DNA of 64,000 bases from a virus, in IMG/VR virus record IMGVR_UViG_3300017971_000008, positions 93,937 to 157,936 of that record; one strand, 5' to 3'. Each line of letters starts with the position of its first letter. Position 1 is the first letter of the stretch. The notes under the pieces were generated by a model. It ran no database searches. It was not told the origin of the DNA and worked only from the letters and a program-made list of their open reading frames with translations. Positions 20,801 through 27,954 of this stretch are shown here, in pieces. The position numbers and the translations under genes were made by a program.

Positions 20801-22606
20801 TCTCATCGTGATACCAATTTGAATCCTACTTATCCAATAAACATATTGAACAGCTCTGGTTGTACTGTAGAAGGAAACACCATTTTTGCACAAAACGGAT
20901 ACGTACCTCCATCTGGAGTTCATGTAGAAATTAGCAGAAAAATGGATATCAACAACAACCGTATCCTTGGTTACAACACAGTTCCAGATTTAAACCCAAC
21001 TTCTGTATTACAGGGGAACGATGTTACTGGCGTTTATGTAGAAGAAAGTTCTGAGATCACCATTAGGAGTAATAAAATAGTTAATGTAGGAGGTGGTATT
21101 GTAGTTGCTCCAAGTTCAGTTAATGGGATAATTATTGAAGATAACCTTATAGATATGTTCTACTCTGGTGGAATAAGTGTGCTTGCTTCATATGTTGATA
21201 CTGACAGGTCAGGTGTTGTGTCGAGAGTTAGCATCCTGAATAACAAAATAACCAGGGGAAGTATGGTTTCTGGTTCTGTTGGTGGCTTTATGATTGGCAT
21301 AGCTTTCACATTAGATTTTTTCACATTACCTAGCATATCTCGTGTCGAAGATATTCGGATAGAAGGTAACAGTATCAGTTGGTTGGTCAATACAGAACAA
21401 TCTTACAGTGATACCCGATGTATTTCTGTTAATTTAAGTGGCGGGAGTGCTGGTGATACGCCTATTATTGCTGGACTGTCCATTTGTGATAATGTCATAG
21501 AGAACATAGAGGCTACTGATAAGATATACGGAATTACTGTGCCTCTTAAATTTAATCTGTCTTCCGATCCCTCTTCATTTTCCATATGCAGAAACACCAT
21601 AGATGCCGATCCAACTTCTGTGACTAACGAGTTTTTCGGAGTCTATGCGTTTTTCGATACTTCAGTTAGCGGTGGCGAATACCTAAATATTGAAGCCGCA
21701 GAAATTAATGATAATGGAATTCGTGCAGAAAGTTCTGCCATGGGTGCGGCCACTGGCATTTTTATGGGTGCGGGGCTTAGTTGCACTCTGTCAGGTAACA
21801 CGATTAAGCTTAATGATGGTACCAATGGCATAGGTATCAAAAATTATTGTGATAGATCTTTAATTAGCAATAACCATATTGATGGAAGAGTGGCTGAAGG
21901 GATTATTCTGGGTAGTCTTTCTGGTGGTGCGGATTATTCTCCATCTGACCAAACAGTTCAAGGTAACACAATAAGAGAAGCTGACCATTACGGTATTCGG
22001 TGCATTGACGGACCTGCACCTCGTTGGTTAACCATTTCAGATAATGATATTCATATTACTTTTAACGTTACAGGTATAGATGGGGATTCTGGCATCTATA
22101 TAGGGGATAACGCCACAGAGTTTTCAATTCTTGGTAATAGGATTTGGATGTTGTCGGATACCCCGGCCACTGTTAGTGAATACATTTACGGTATCATGGT
22201 TGGTGCAGACCATAGAGGTAGTTGGACCGTAGCCAGCAACGATGTGTTCAGGGACATACTTACGATAGCCAAGAATGGTGAATACCACGGAATACATATA
22301 GATGATACCTCTTGGGGAGGCACTCGCGGAACACTCAACAACAATACTTCGACTGTTCGTTCGTTATCAACTGGCGCACCAACTACTAATGATTTTGCTC
22401 TCTGGCTCGGTAATATGGTTGCTACCAATAATGTAATTGTTAATGGTGTTGGAAATGTTTGTGCTGCGTATCTTATGAATCTTGCTGGTGCAGAATGGGC
22501 ACCGTATTACCTTGGTGCTATCTGGAATGTTGTACTAGCACAGACCACTTCTTATATTAACTTTGCGGATGTTTGTAGTGGTGGTTACACTCCTACTGCA
22601 TTCTAA
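17876..22606 (+). CDS. Tailspike with right-handed beta-helix domain
   Basis: This 1576-residue protein has an N-terminus of about 190 residues (beginning TQGSLYPDGVLVDQTALRR) resembling virion-attachment domains such as DUF4815. One copy of the beta-sandwich module shared with the upstream 1201-aa protein follows at about residues 193-290. From roughly residue 800 to 1530 there are serial pectate-lyase-like rungs (repeats such as NSSGCTVEGNTI, ISNNHIDGRV and LSGNTIKLNDG) that define a right-handed beta-helix. Phage proteins of this form bind or degrade surface polysaccharide. The start has an AAAGAGG site inside the HNH gene. The last 2 kb is AT-richer than the first half. No catalytic residues can be assigned by eye. 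Confidence 0.8.
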   Translation: MTQGSLYPDGVLVDQTALRRTETTKAAEIKRNRTDLSSRGMFTGGEITVNATDGTRIDVAQLSGYAPSGEYIETTSDYYSIALDDYTLAAVNYVCAVYTEANVGDQPHESDGEVYAVEAQMAWRIRVFEESVFDALPASDTNLANDAKDRCLLIGKVTANGSGIGLTTSNIFSPTDFDNILYSTPQVLSTISGVTITKVSADTAVGDGTVTFDDTGAPTYTLMWTPAVGGAGAAVPFTADGEYNLLDGLGNYITVVVAVSQLPVIGGSTTETVTITNLYNQDIPRHSADDLLHRNKIGTGIVTEVNPHGMSVDDLEGVSVATAIQEHQDVQHCNGIWRESSSSIFGMSLIINTPPGGDTLVVQPPATSDLYYINGRKLNTMAPTNILFTPANFTAGLLGSTVKEGAKLYEVYVDDDSVLKVNLRTDTNATPTPARTVSGVWVIDMSDDHPAGDYDLKCVVTAGPIYTFTWGLNGGTSGLPVVIDNTTPPGVGDAEGQVIRLYDATGVNWIDVYVNKSVYGPSADARLPVGIATYTDTLIVHAHLDYDQNMKIGSLMYWWDISRGTLGWSIDFAGGGGDRQTIDRRPWGNLCAVNIADEALQHIEYDSVDELHYSGILFARDEMNGGFHTDADFTGLDFPVGGGSYYLRGKRMESEGNSGLTVYDDSTSLVYADTEGQIVSMNIGAATSFGNDVLEAMKWVLGSSYERTASPDIPYTADDLDYAEKGVPLYVVTAASGNITLYFDVSRNVNGPVDPWSVGGRRDYTPLSIAISDKPLAAFDSLKAAFLHADVMLDGANGVGGLTVKLIGDSYIFDGFPVTQSLGIDVGGIGSSSTEYPRVSILGTSTSGMWILAGRNRVSRANLVPTLTDGDNDSISMLLSDHCLVDRVDASTTTLGVGVLNLHRVFQVDGEYVEIRGCVIDTSGGAINILSGSDNCYIHHNKISGGTQTDVSYGRSLVYADTVEMFKVSDSYFDCSHRDTNLNPTYPINILNSSGCTVEGNTIFAQNGYVPPSGVHVEISRKMDINNNRILGYNTVPDLNPTSVLQGNDVTGVYVEESSEITIRSNKIVNVGGGIVVAPSSVNGIIIEDNLIDMFYSGGISVLASYVDTDRSGVVSRVSILNNKITRGSMVSGSVGGFMIGIAFTLDFFTLPSISRVEDIRIEGNSISWLVNTEQSYSDTRCISVNLSGGSAGDTPIIAGLSICDNVIENIEATDKIYGITVPLKFNLSSDPSSFSICRNTIDADPTSVTNEFFGVYAFFDTSVSGGEYLNIEAAEINDNGIRAESSAMGAATGIFMGAGLSCTLSGNTIKLNDGTNGIGIKNYCDRSLISNNHIDGRVAEGIILGSLSGGADYSPSDQTVQGNTIREADHYGIRCIDGPAPRWLTISDNDIHITFNVTGIDGDSGIYIGDNATEFSILGNRIWMLSDTPATVSEYIYGIMVGADHRGSWTVASNDVFRDILTIAKNGEYHGIHIDDTSWGGTRGTLNNNTSTVRSLSTGAPTTNDFALWLGNMVATNNVIVNGVGNVCAAYLMNLAGAEWAPYYLGAIWNVVLAQTTSYINFADVCSGGYTPTAF

Positions 22607-22618
22607 TACCTATCGATA

Positions 22619-22647
22619 TTGACAGCCAAATTCTGTCGTGATATTTC
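22619..22647 (+). promoter_or_regulatory. Sigma70-like promoter for the wHTH-RHH gene
   Basis: A TTGACA box at 22619-22624 is followed after 17 nt by TATTTC at 22642-22647, with a TG dinucleotide just upstream (extended -10 form). The predicted start near 22654 is about 16 nt before the ATG. The -35 flank (TATTGACAG) is shared with the promoters at 23078 and 24137. Confidence 0.55.
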
Positions 22648-22669
22648 TGTATACAAGGAGGACTTTATC

Positions 22670-23062
22670 ATGCTCAAGGACGAATTGACCGCCGAGCTGA
22701 GAAATTTAATGGTGCGTGTGATGTCGAAGCGAAAGAGTGCCTGGACCGTTGAGGACCTGGTGGTGAGGATGAAGAAAGCCGCGACGAACAAGCCCGAGGT
22801 CCGTAAAAACATCACCAGCAATATGTTGGGCAACAACTTGCGGGTGTTGAAGAAGAGTGGTGTGGTTTCGGATTACAAAGATACTAAAGGTGTTCGGATG
22901 TGGACCATCGTTGACCCGACCCATCGAGAGGAGCCTCCTGTGAAGATGGTTATTTCTTTCCCGAAGAAGACTCATGCCGCACTTTCTCAGACGGCAAACT
23001 ATCAGGAGACCACCAAGAATCAGGTTGTGGTGGACGCTGTTCAGAAGCATATCGGAACCTGA
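22670..23062 (+). CDS. Putative transcription regulator, winged helix plus ribbon-helix-helix
   Basis: This 130-residue protein starts at the ATG at 22670. AAGGAGG lies 8 nt upstream, and the longer reading from TTG at 22619 would begin inside the promoter. Residues 1-80 look like a winged helix: helices around WTVEDLVVRMKKAA and NMLGNNLRVLKKSG, then a wing ending in VRMWTIVD. Residues 90-130 (VKMVISFPKKTHAALSQ, then TTKNQVVVDAV) have the strand-helix-helix form of Arc/CopG-type ribbon-helix-helix proteins. Carrying both folds in one small protein is unusual. It has its own promoter and lies between the tail and replication blocks, as expected of a switch or early regulator. Confidence 0.6.
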   Translation: MLKDELTAELRNLMVRVMSKRKSAWTVEDLVVRMKKAATNKPEVRKNITSNMLGNNLRVLKKSGVVSDYKDTKGVRMWTIVDPTHREEPPVKMVISFPKKTHAALSQTANYQETTKNQVVVDAVQKHIGT

Positions 23063-23077
23063 CCTATCCTGGGTATA

Positions 23078-23106
23078 TTGACAGGTTTCTAAAATAGTCT
23101 TAAAAT
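23078..23106 (+). promoter_or_regulatory. Strong sigma70-type promoter for the lipoprotein gene
   Basis: TTGACA at 23078-23083, exactly 17 nt of spacer, and TAAAAT at 23101-23106 make this close to the bacterial housekeeping consensus. The context TATATTGACAGG is shared with the promoter at 24137. Predicted transcription starts near 23113, 29 nt before the lipoprotein ATG. Confidence 0.75.
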
Positions 23107-23141
23107 TATAGGTGGATGTGCAGGTTTACTGGGAGGTGACT

Positions 23142-24116
23142 ATGCGTATTTACCTTTTTGTTGGTATGCTCTTGGCAGGGTGTTCTTTAGGCCCTACAGG
23201 CGAGGTTTACCTGGAGGACGAACTTGGAGGAGAGGTTCAAGATGGGGATGGGGCTTCTGACATTTTTGCTCAAGTGTTTGACGCTGAGGATGATTCTGGG
23301 ACTGGGGATCGTCATGACGGGGGTCGTTCAGGTGGTCGTGACAGTGGTGTACTTGAAGACGCGGGAGCAGAGGATGCTGGAACTGACTTCGATGGTGGGA
23401 ATTCTTCTGGTGACGCTGGCGGCTCTGATGGTGACACTGACATAGATGTTGATGCAGACGCCGATGTGGATGCCGATTCAGATTCAGACAGTGACACTGA
23501 CTCGGATGCTGATCCTCCATGCCCGTATAAGTGTGGTTCGGATTGTTCTGATTGGGGCGCTGACCCTCTTCCAGGTTACCATTGTGATTTGGGTACTTGT
23601 TGTGACACTGGTATACCTTGGGACTGCGATCCTTCGATTATTGGAACCACGACTCGGATCTGGCATGAGGAGACCTACCTTTGCTGGGACCGCGACTTTT
23701 TCACTGCTACTTTGTCTGAAGCTTTGGCTACGTGTGCTGCGGAAGGTGAAGGTTGGCGCGTACCGACAATTACTGAGTTAAGGAAGATAGTTGACAACTT
23801 CGGTACGTGCGATGACTTGATGTTTTCTCAGGGAGAATGTTTGGTTTCGGAGCAGTGTACTGCTTATGAATGTTTGGTGGAGGAGGACTGTGACTGCGAT
23901 GCGTATAATCCTTATGGGTATTGTCGTTATAAGGATTCTTCTCCTCTAATCAGTGGACCTGACTGCTACTGGCATGCTGATGGTTCCATGACCCCAGTTA
24001 CCACCCTATTAACTGATTACATATGGACGTTGGATTTCAGGCACGGCACTATCGAACCTGTGAACGCCCTCACCGAGGTCCTTCAGTGGCACTGTGTAAA
24101 AGATGGCCCAACCTGA
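23142..24116 (+). CDS. Surface lipoprotein with Asp-rich linker and DUF1566-like domain
   Basis: This 324-residue protein starts at the ATG at 23142 behind GGGAGGTGA. The N-terminus is MRIYLFVGMLLAGCS: a short signal peptide with lipobox LAGC and predicted acylation at Cys14. An acidic Asp/Gly/Ser/Ala linker with a DADADVDADSDSDSD run covers about residues 25-125. A Cys-rich segment (CPYKCGSDC, CCDTG) follows. The C-terminus resembles DUF1566/Lcl_C (GWRVPTITELRKIVD, about residues 205-220, and a terminal tryptophan/His element). This architecture is common in Myxococcota-type bacterial lipoproteins and rare in phages, so it looks host-derived. Under its own promoter it may alter the host surface, for example by superinfection exclusion. 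That role is inference. Confidence 0.75.
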   Translation: MRIYLFVGMLLAGCSLGPTGEVYLEDELGGEVQDGDGASDIFAQVFDAEDDSGTGDRHDGGRSGGRDSGVLEDAGAEDAGTDFDGGNSSGDAGGSDGDTDIDVDADADVDADSDSDSDTDSDADPPCPYKCGSDCSDWGADPLPGYHCDLGTCCDTGIPWDCDPSIIGTTTRIWHEETYLCWDRDFFTATLSEALATCAAEGEGWRVPTITELRKIVDNFGTCDDLMFSQGECLVSEQCTAYECLVEEDCDCDAYNPYGYCRYKDSSPLISGPDCYWHADGSMTPVTTLLTDYIWTLDFRHGTIEPVNALTEVLQWHCVKDGPT

Positions 24117-24136
24117 AACTTTTTAACCTCCATATA

Positions 24137-24166
24137 TTGACAGGCTCCTGAAACTATGAAATAAAG
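24137..24166 (+). promoter_or_regulatory. Sigma70-like promoter for the zinc-finger gene
   Basis: TTGACA at 24137-24142 lies in the same TATATTGACAGG context as the promoter at 23078. The -10 is less clear: ATAAAG at 24161-24166 with an 18-nt spacer is the best fit. That would put the transcript start almost on the GTG at 24174. Confidence 0.5.
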
Positions 24167-24173
24167 GGTTTCA

Positions 24174-25304
24174 GTGAGCGATTTTTTGAAAGGTTTAAAA
24201 TGTTGGCGATGTGGAGAACTTCTGAGGGAACGAAAGGCCGACTACACAACATCCAAAGTGTTGATGTGTGTCAACAGAAGTTGTCCAAAGCCACCTAAAA
24301 AAGGAGAGAGTGACATGGGTGCAAGTTTTGTATGTGAAGGTTGTGGAAAGGTCTACAAGGAGAAGACATGGCTCGATAAGCATGCGGACAAGTGTCCTGC
24401 TTTGAAGCAGCCTGCTGCGGCTCCGAAGACCAAGAAAGCCCCGAAAACCAAAAAGGCCTCGAAGGCTGAGAAGGCCCCCGCTGCGAAGCCTCCGACCTAC
24501 AAGGCCCCGGAGTCCAAAGTTGGCCCCACGCCGCCTGCGGCGACCCCGCCGAAGCTTACCGAGATCCCCATAGGTTCTGAGCTGATGCTCGATGGCGGTG
24601 TCTGGTGGCAGGACCCGGCCACGTTTCAGTGGGCGACGGCAACGGCTGTGGAGACCAAGGTCAAGGTTCAGCGTCGAGAGGTTCAGGACTCCGTGACCTT
24701 CCTGATGTGTCAGGCCGAGGGCAGCGAGGTTCTCTGGTCCATCGAGGAGTACCGAGTTCTGGATGGCGAGATGCAGATCCTGCGTATTCCGGGTGCGGTG
24801 ATTCCTACACCTCCGGTCGCGCCTCCTCCGGGTAAGTCGGCTGTGACCGAGGAGGAAGAGGCCAAGGCTGCGGTGATTGAAGCCTACCGTGAGGCGGCTG
24901 AGGAGTTTGTCAGTGCGAAGGAAGCCAAAGCCAAGGCTGAGTCGAAGATGAAGAAGGTTGACAAGGATAACCGTCCCATTATCGAACAGTTCGCCCGTGA
25001 TTTCGGTGCGGAGTCGGACACCGGCAAGAAGGACTTTAAGATTGTTGATTACGGGTTCTCCAACCATTTGGTTCGGGTTGCTGGGAAGTCTTCTGTCAAG
25101 CGCGACGAGAAGTCCATTGTTGAGTGGTGTCTCAAGAACGGCCACACGGAATGCCTCACCCAGCGGCTGAACGTCGAGGTCTGGGATGCGCTCAAGAGCG
25201 CCGGTATCGTTCCGCAGGAGTTCATTTCCGAGGTTGAGGAGCCGATTGAGGGCAAGGACAGGTTCAGTCTTTATCTCAAACGCGCTGACGAGGACGACGA
25301 GTAG
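24174..25304 (+). CDS. Zinc-finger protein with Lys/Ala/Pro linker, function unknown
   Basis: This protein is 376 residues from the GTG at 24174. Residues 10-37 hold a four-Cys cluster (CWRC...CVNRSC) and residues 53-73 a C2H2-like finger (CEGCGKVY...HADKC). A basic linker with APKTKK repeats covers about residues 80-125. The C-terminal half has a charged coiled coil (EEEEAKAAVIEAYREAAEE...) and a conserved-looking domain (residues about 265-365, FKIVDYGFSNHLVRVAGK). A second in-frame start, ATG at 24315, has a strong AAGGAGAG site, so a shorter 329-aa form lacking the first cluster may also be made. Its place before the replication genes suggests DNA binding, but I do not recognise the family. 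Confidence 0.65.
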   Translation: MSDFLKGLKCWRCGELLRERKADYTTSKVLMCVNRSCPKPPKKGESDMGASFVCEGCGKVYKEKTWLDKHADKCPALKQPAAAPKTKKAPKTKKASKAEKAPAAKPPTYKAPESKVGPTPPAATPPKLTEIPIGSELMLDGGVWWQDPATFQWATATAVETKVKVQRREVQDSVTFLMCQAEGSEVLWSIEEYRVLDGEMQILRIPGAVIPTPPVAPPPGKSAVTEEEEAKAAVIEAYREAAEEFVSAKEAKAKAESKMKKVDKDNRPIIEQFARDFGAESDTGKKDFKIVDYGFSNHLVRVAGKSSVKRDEKSIVEWCLKNGHTECLTQRLNVEVWDALKSAGIVPQEFISEVEEPIEGKDRFSLYLKRADEDDE

Positions 25305-25457
25305 TTGGTTTTCCTTCCTGACGAGTTCAGGCGTTATCAACGGCGTCAGTGGCTCATCTCTTTCCTGAAACGTTTCATTATCCCGTTTTTGATACTATTT
25401 TACATATTTCTTTGCGTGACTATGCACGAGTAGGATCTTTTTTGGTATCTTCCGTGT
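25305..25457 (+). other. Intergenic region before the replication block
   Basis: These 153 non-coding nt form the longest gap in the window. They contain an imperfect inverted repeat, CTGACG (about 25318) pairing with CGTCAG (about 25345), with no T-run after it, then an AT-rich stretch. An extended -10-like element lies at the right end. It may hold a terminator for the preceding gene and regulatory sites for the replication block. Confidence 0.4.
25443..25451 (+). promoter_or_regulatory. Extended -10 element at the FEN-UDG start
   Basis: TGGTATCTT fits TGnTATnnT. The predicted transcript start falls about on the ATG at 25458, and no Shine-Dalgarno sequence precedes that ATG, so translation may be leaderless. 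The surrounding CTTTTTTGGTATMTTCC also occurs at 39278. Confidence 0.4.
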
Positions 25458-26993
25458 ATGGCGATTTTACTCATAGACGGGAATCCTCTCATATGGAGGG
25501 CCTACCACACGGTAGGTTTGGACAATGAGGGTGTACTTCGTGGCATAGTCAGTACCGTATTCAAACTCATAGAACAGTTTGGTAACAGCCCTGCTCTGGT
25601 TTTCTGGGATTCAGGTCGTTGTCGGTGGAGGAGTGCCGTGTACCCGGAGTACAAAGGTGCAAGGTCTAAACGTCGAGAGGACCAGGATGAGGAGGAGCTT
25701 GAGGAGGTATTCAGGCAAACCGATGTTGCCAAGAAGTTTATCGGTGACCTCGGGGTACGTCAGATACAGGTTCGTGGGGTTGAAGCTGATGACCTGATAG
25801 GTTGGTTCTCTTCATATCTGTCCGAATCCTTTCAGTACCATACGATTATCTGCACTACAGATAAGGACCTTTGGCAGTTGGTATCCGGGCGTCAGGTGTC
25901 TGTTTACGATGTTATCAAGAAGGAGCAGGTGGATGGCGACTCGGCTGGAGCGTCTTTCGGGGTGGCTCCGCATCTGATACCTGCTTTCAAGTCCCTGGTG
26001 GGTGACTCCTCGGACAGTATTCAGGGTGTAAAGGGTATAGGCCCCAAAACTGCCAGGACTCTTTTGGGCGAGTACGGAGACCTTTCAGGTATTCTGGATA
26101 ACCAGTCCGAACTCATGAAGTCCAAGCGGACGGCGGCTATTTTTGACAATTTAGAGCAGTTGAACCTGGCTTGGCGCCTCGTTACCTTGTCGAGCCACAG
26201 GGAGATGCGCTGGTGTCTGAATGACCGGGAATCTGCGGAATTTGTGCAAGTTTTGAACAAAGAGGTGAAAAGAGAGCCTCTAGGTGCCCAGGTGGCTGCG
26301 GAAAGGCTTGGATTTATGCCGCCAGAGCAACCAGGGGCCTCTGTGCTGTCCTCGGAGGTAATGTCAGGTATGAGCAGCTTCGTACAGAAGGAGAGCGAGG
26401 AGGGGCTCGGTACGCTTCCCTCACTGGATGTTCTGATTGGTGAGTGCAATCAGTGTGCGCTTCGTGGATGTTGCAGCACCTACGGCCCAACCCTTCCTCA
26501 AGGGTATGATGATGTAGAGATCATGATTATCGGGAGGAATCCCGGATATGATGAGCTGCTCGAAGGGCGACCTTTTGTGGGTCGTGCTGGAGAACGTTTG
26601 GACCGGTTTCTGGATGATGTAGGGCTGACACGGCGCGAGGTCTGGGTGACTAACACCTGCAAGTGCTATTCTGAAGGTAACCGGCCACCCTCTTACGGGG
26701 AGATCATGGCATGTTCTCGGTACCTGAGAGCTGAGATCAGCATCATCAAGCCGAAGTTCATCATGACCTTCGGGAACGAGGCCATGTCCATGGTGACGCC
26801 TCATGGAAGTAATGTGACGGGTCACTGTGGGACGATATTCGATAATCCTCATGGGTTGCTGCTGGACATGGACATCCAGGCAAAGGTTGCCGTGTGCGTC
26901 CACCCTTCCGCAGCCCTGCGATCCGCAAAGAGTGAGACTGAGATGAACTACTGCGCTGAGAAAGTGCGCGAACTTTTGGAGAGTGTGAAATGA
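25458..26993 (+). CDS. Flap endonuclease (5'-3' exonuclease) fused to family 4-like uracil-DNA glycosylase
   Basis: This 511-residue protein has two domains. Residues 1-290 are a T5/T4-type 5' nuclease with metal ligands D7, D51, E109, D111, D112, D135, D137, D183 and D186, and a helix-3-turn-helix GIGPKTA at 193-199. Residues 320-511 are an iron-sulfur UDG-type domain with candidate cluster ligands C330, C333, C403 and C419. It also has PFVGRAG (372-378), VTNTCKC, and motif HPS (482-484). Motif A is GRNPGYDE (359-366) rather than the family 4 GEAPG; an Asn there recalls the MUG/TDG GINPG. The fusion would couple RNA-primer or flap removal with uracil repair. The start ATG has no clear ribosome site. 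Confidence 0.85.
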   Translation: MAILLIDGNPLIWRAYHTVGLDNEGVLRGIVSTVFKLIEQFGNSPALVFWDSGRCRWRSAVYPEYKGARSKRREDQDEEELEEVFRQTDVAKKFIGDLGVRQIQVRGVEADDLIGWFSSYLSESFQYHTIICTTDKDLWQLVSGRQVSVYDVIKKEQVDGDSAGASFGVAPHLIPAFKSLVGDSSDSIQGVKGIGPKTARTLLGEYGDLSGILDNQSELMKSKRTAAIFDNLEQLNLAWRLVTLSSHREMRWCLNDRESAEFVQVLNKEVKREPLGAQVAAERLGFMPPEQPGASVLSSEVMSGMSSFVQKESEEGLGTLPSLDVLIGECNQCALRGCCSTYGPTLPQGYDDVEIMIIGRNPGYDELLEGRPFVGRAGERLDRFLDDVGLTRREVWVTNTCKCYSEGNRPPSYGEIMACSRYLRAEISIIKPKFIMTFGNEAMSMVTPHGSNVTGHCGTIFDNPHGLLLDMDIQAKVAVCVHPSAALRSAKSETEMNYCAEKVRELLESVK

Positions 26994-27529
26994 CAGACGA
27001 AGAAAAGGTAGCGGAACCGGAGAAACCTGCTTCACGGATTTCTATATCCCCGACGAACACTGAGTTAGAACCTCCTCACAGGTATCACTTACCGGATGAG
27101 CGTCCGAGCAGGACTGTAGGGTTCACGATCTACCCTCCGAATGAGGAGGACCCGAAAGGTGATCCGCCTCCTCCTGTAAAAGGTACTTTTGTCGTGGGTT
27201 TCTATCCAGACAAGACTCCTGGGGAGCTCTTTGTGCGCGTTGAGAAGGAGGGCTCCGAGGTTCATGGTTGGGCGGATTGCTGGGCCATTGCAGTTTCTTT
27301 GCTGCTTCAGTACGGCATTCCCCCCACGAAGATCTATGAGAAGTTCATGTGGCAGAACTTCAAACCTCAAGGTCTGACCAACAACCAGGCCGCTTTCACC
27401 TGCAAGTCGATAATCGATCTCATCATGAAGTGGATGTCGAAGAACCTCCCGCCCACGGCCAAAGTGGAGTCTCCCGAATCTGCCGAGTACGAGGCTATCA
27501 TTGAGTCTGTGGTGGGGGGCGACGAGTGA
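26990..27529 (+). CDS. Stand-alone TSCPD domain protein (RNR C-terminal-like)
   Basis: This 179-residue protein has a disordered charged N-terminus of about 60 residues. It is followed by a domain matching the TSCPD domain found at the C-terminus of class II (B12-dependent) ribonucleotide reductases: PGELFVRVEKEGSEVHGWAD, then AIAVSLLLQYGIPP, KF...NFKPQGLTNN and KSIIDLIMKWM. In reductases this region follows the catalytic barrel. Here the catalytic part is missing, so it cannot reduce nucleotides alone. It may partner with a phage or host reductase subunit encoded elsewhere. It is coupled by ATGA overlap to the FEN-UDG gene and by GTGA to the next gene. Confidence 0.75.
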   Translation: MTDEEKVAEPEKPASRISISPTNTELEPPHRYHLPDERPSRTVGFTIYPPNEEDPKGDPPPPVKGTFVVGFYPDKTPGELFVRVEKEGSEVHGWADCWAIAVSLLLQYGIPPTKIYEKFMWQNFKPQGLTNNQAAFTCKSIIDLIMKWMSKNLPPTAKVESPESAEYEAIIESVVGGDE

Positions 27530-27954
27530 GAATCGTTCTTCAGATCGGATACCTGAAGTCTATGGGGTATCGGAAGTACGGTCAGTCTGTCAGGGCGTTC
27601 ATAAATGATGAGGAATGTTCCTGGCAGGATGATACCGGAAAATATATTTCATCTAAAGTTGACGCCAGCAAAGGTTTGCTCTGGTATCTTTGGTCTGGAG
27701 AGGCAGAGCCCGAAGACGTTATCCGGGTGGAGGTGAAGACTTCAGTTGTAGGTGCCGGTCCCGATGAAAACAGGACATTTGAGGCACTGTATTACGTTGA
27801 TGCGGGTGCCCCTGTTCGGGAGATTGAGGTAGCTGGAGTTGGTCACAAGAGGTATCCGCTTCTTAAAGGGAGGTTGCGGAAGATGGGTTCGGTTTCCGAG
27901 AGCGATAAGCGGGAATCGGAAATTTCGGAGTTCATGGAGGACGAGAGCTTCTGA
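27526..27954 (+). CDS. Hypothetical protein
   Basis: This 142-residue protein starts at GTG overlapping the previous stop (GTGA) and ends on the A of the next ATG. The first 100 residues look like a small mixed alpha/beta domain (AFINDEECSWQDDTGKYIS, IRVEVKTSVVG, ALYYVDAGAPV). The C-terminus is acidic and disordered. Nothing visible suggests catalysis. It is probably co-translated with the helicase downstream. The family is not recognised. Confidence 0.6.
   Translation: MRIVLQIGYLKSMGYRKYGQSVRAFINDEECSWQDDTGKYISSKVDASKGLLWYLWSGEAEPEDVIRVEVKTSVVGAGPDENRTFEALYYVDAGAPVREIEVAGVGHKRYPLLKGRLRKMGSVSESDKRESEISEFMEDESF

Noticed and set aside
24195-25340. Minus-strand frame of 381 codons
   Set aside because: It is antisense to the zinc-finger gene at 24174 and Leu/Arg-rich in the way complementary reading of Lys/Glu-rich genes gives. 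Every other supported gene is on the + strand.
25318-25350. Rho-independent terminator in the longest gap
   Set aside because: The inverted repeat CTGACG/CGTCAG is imperfect inside and has no following T-run, so I list it only as a feature of the gap.
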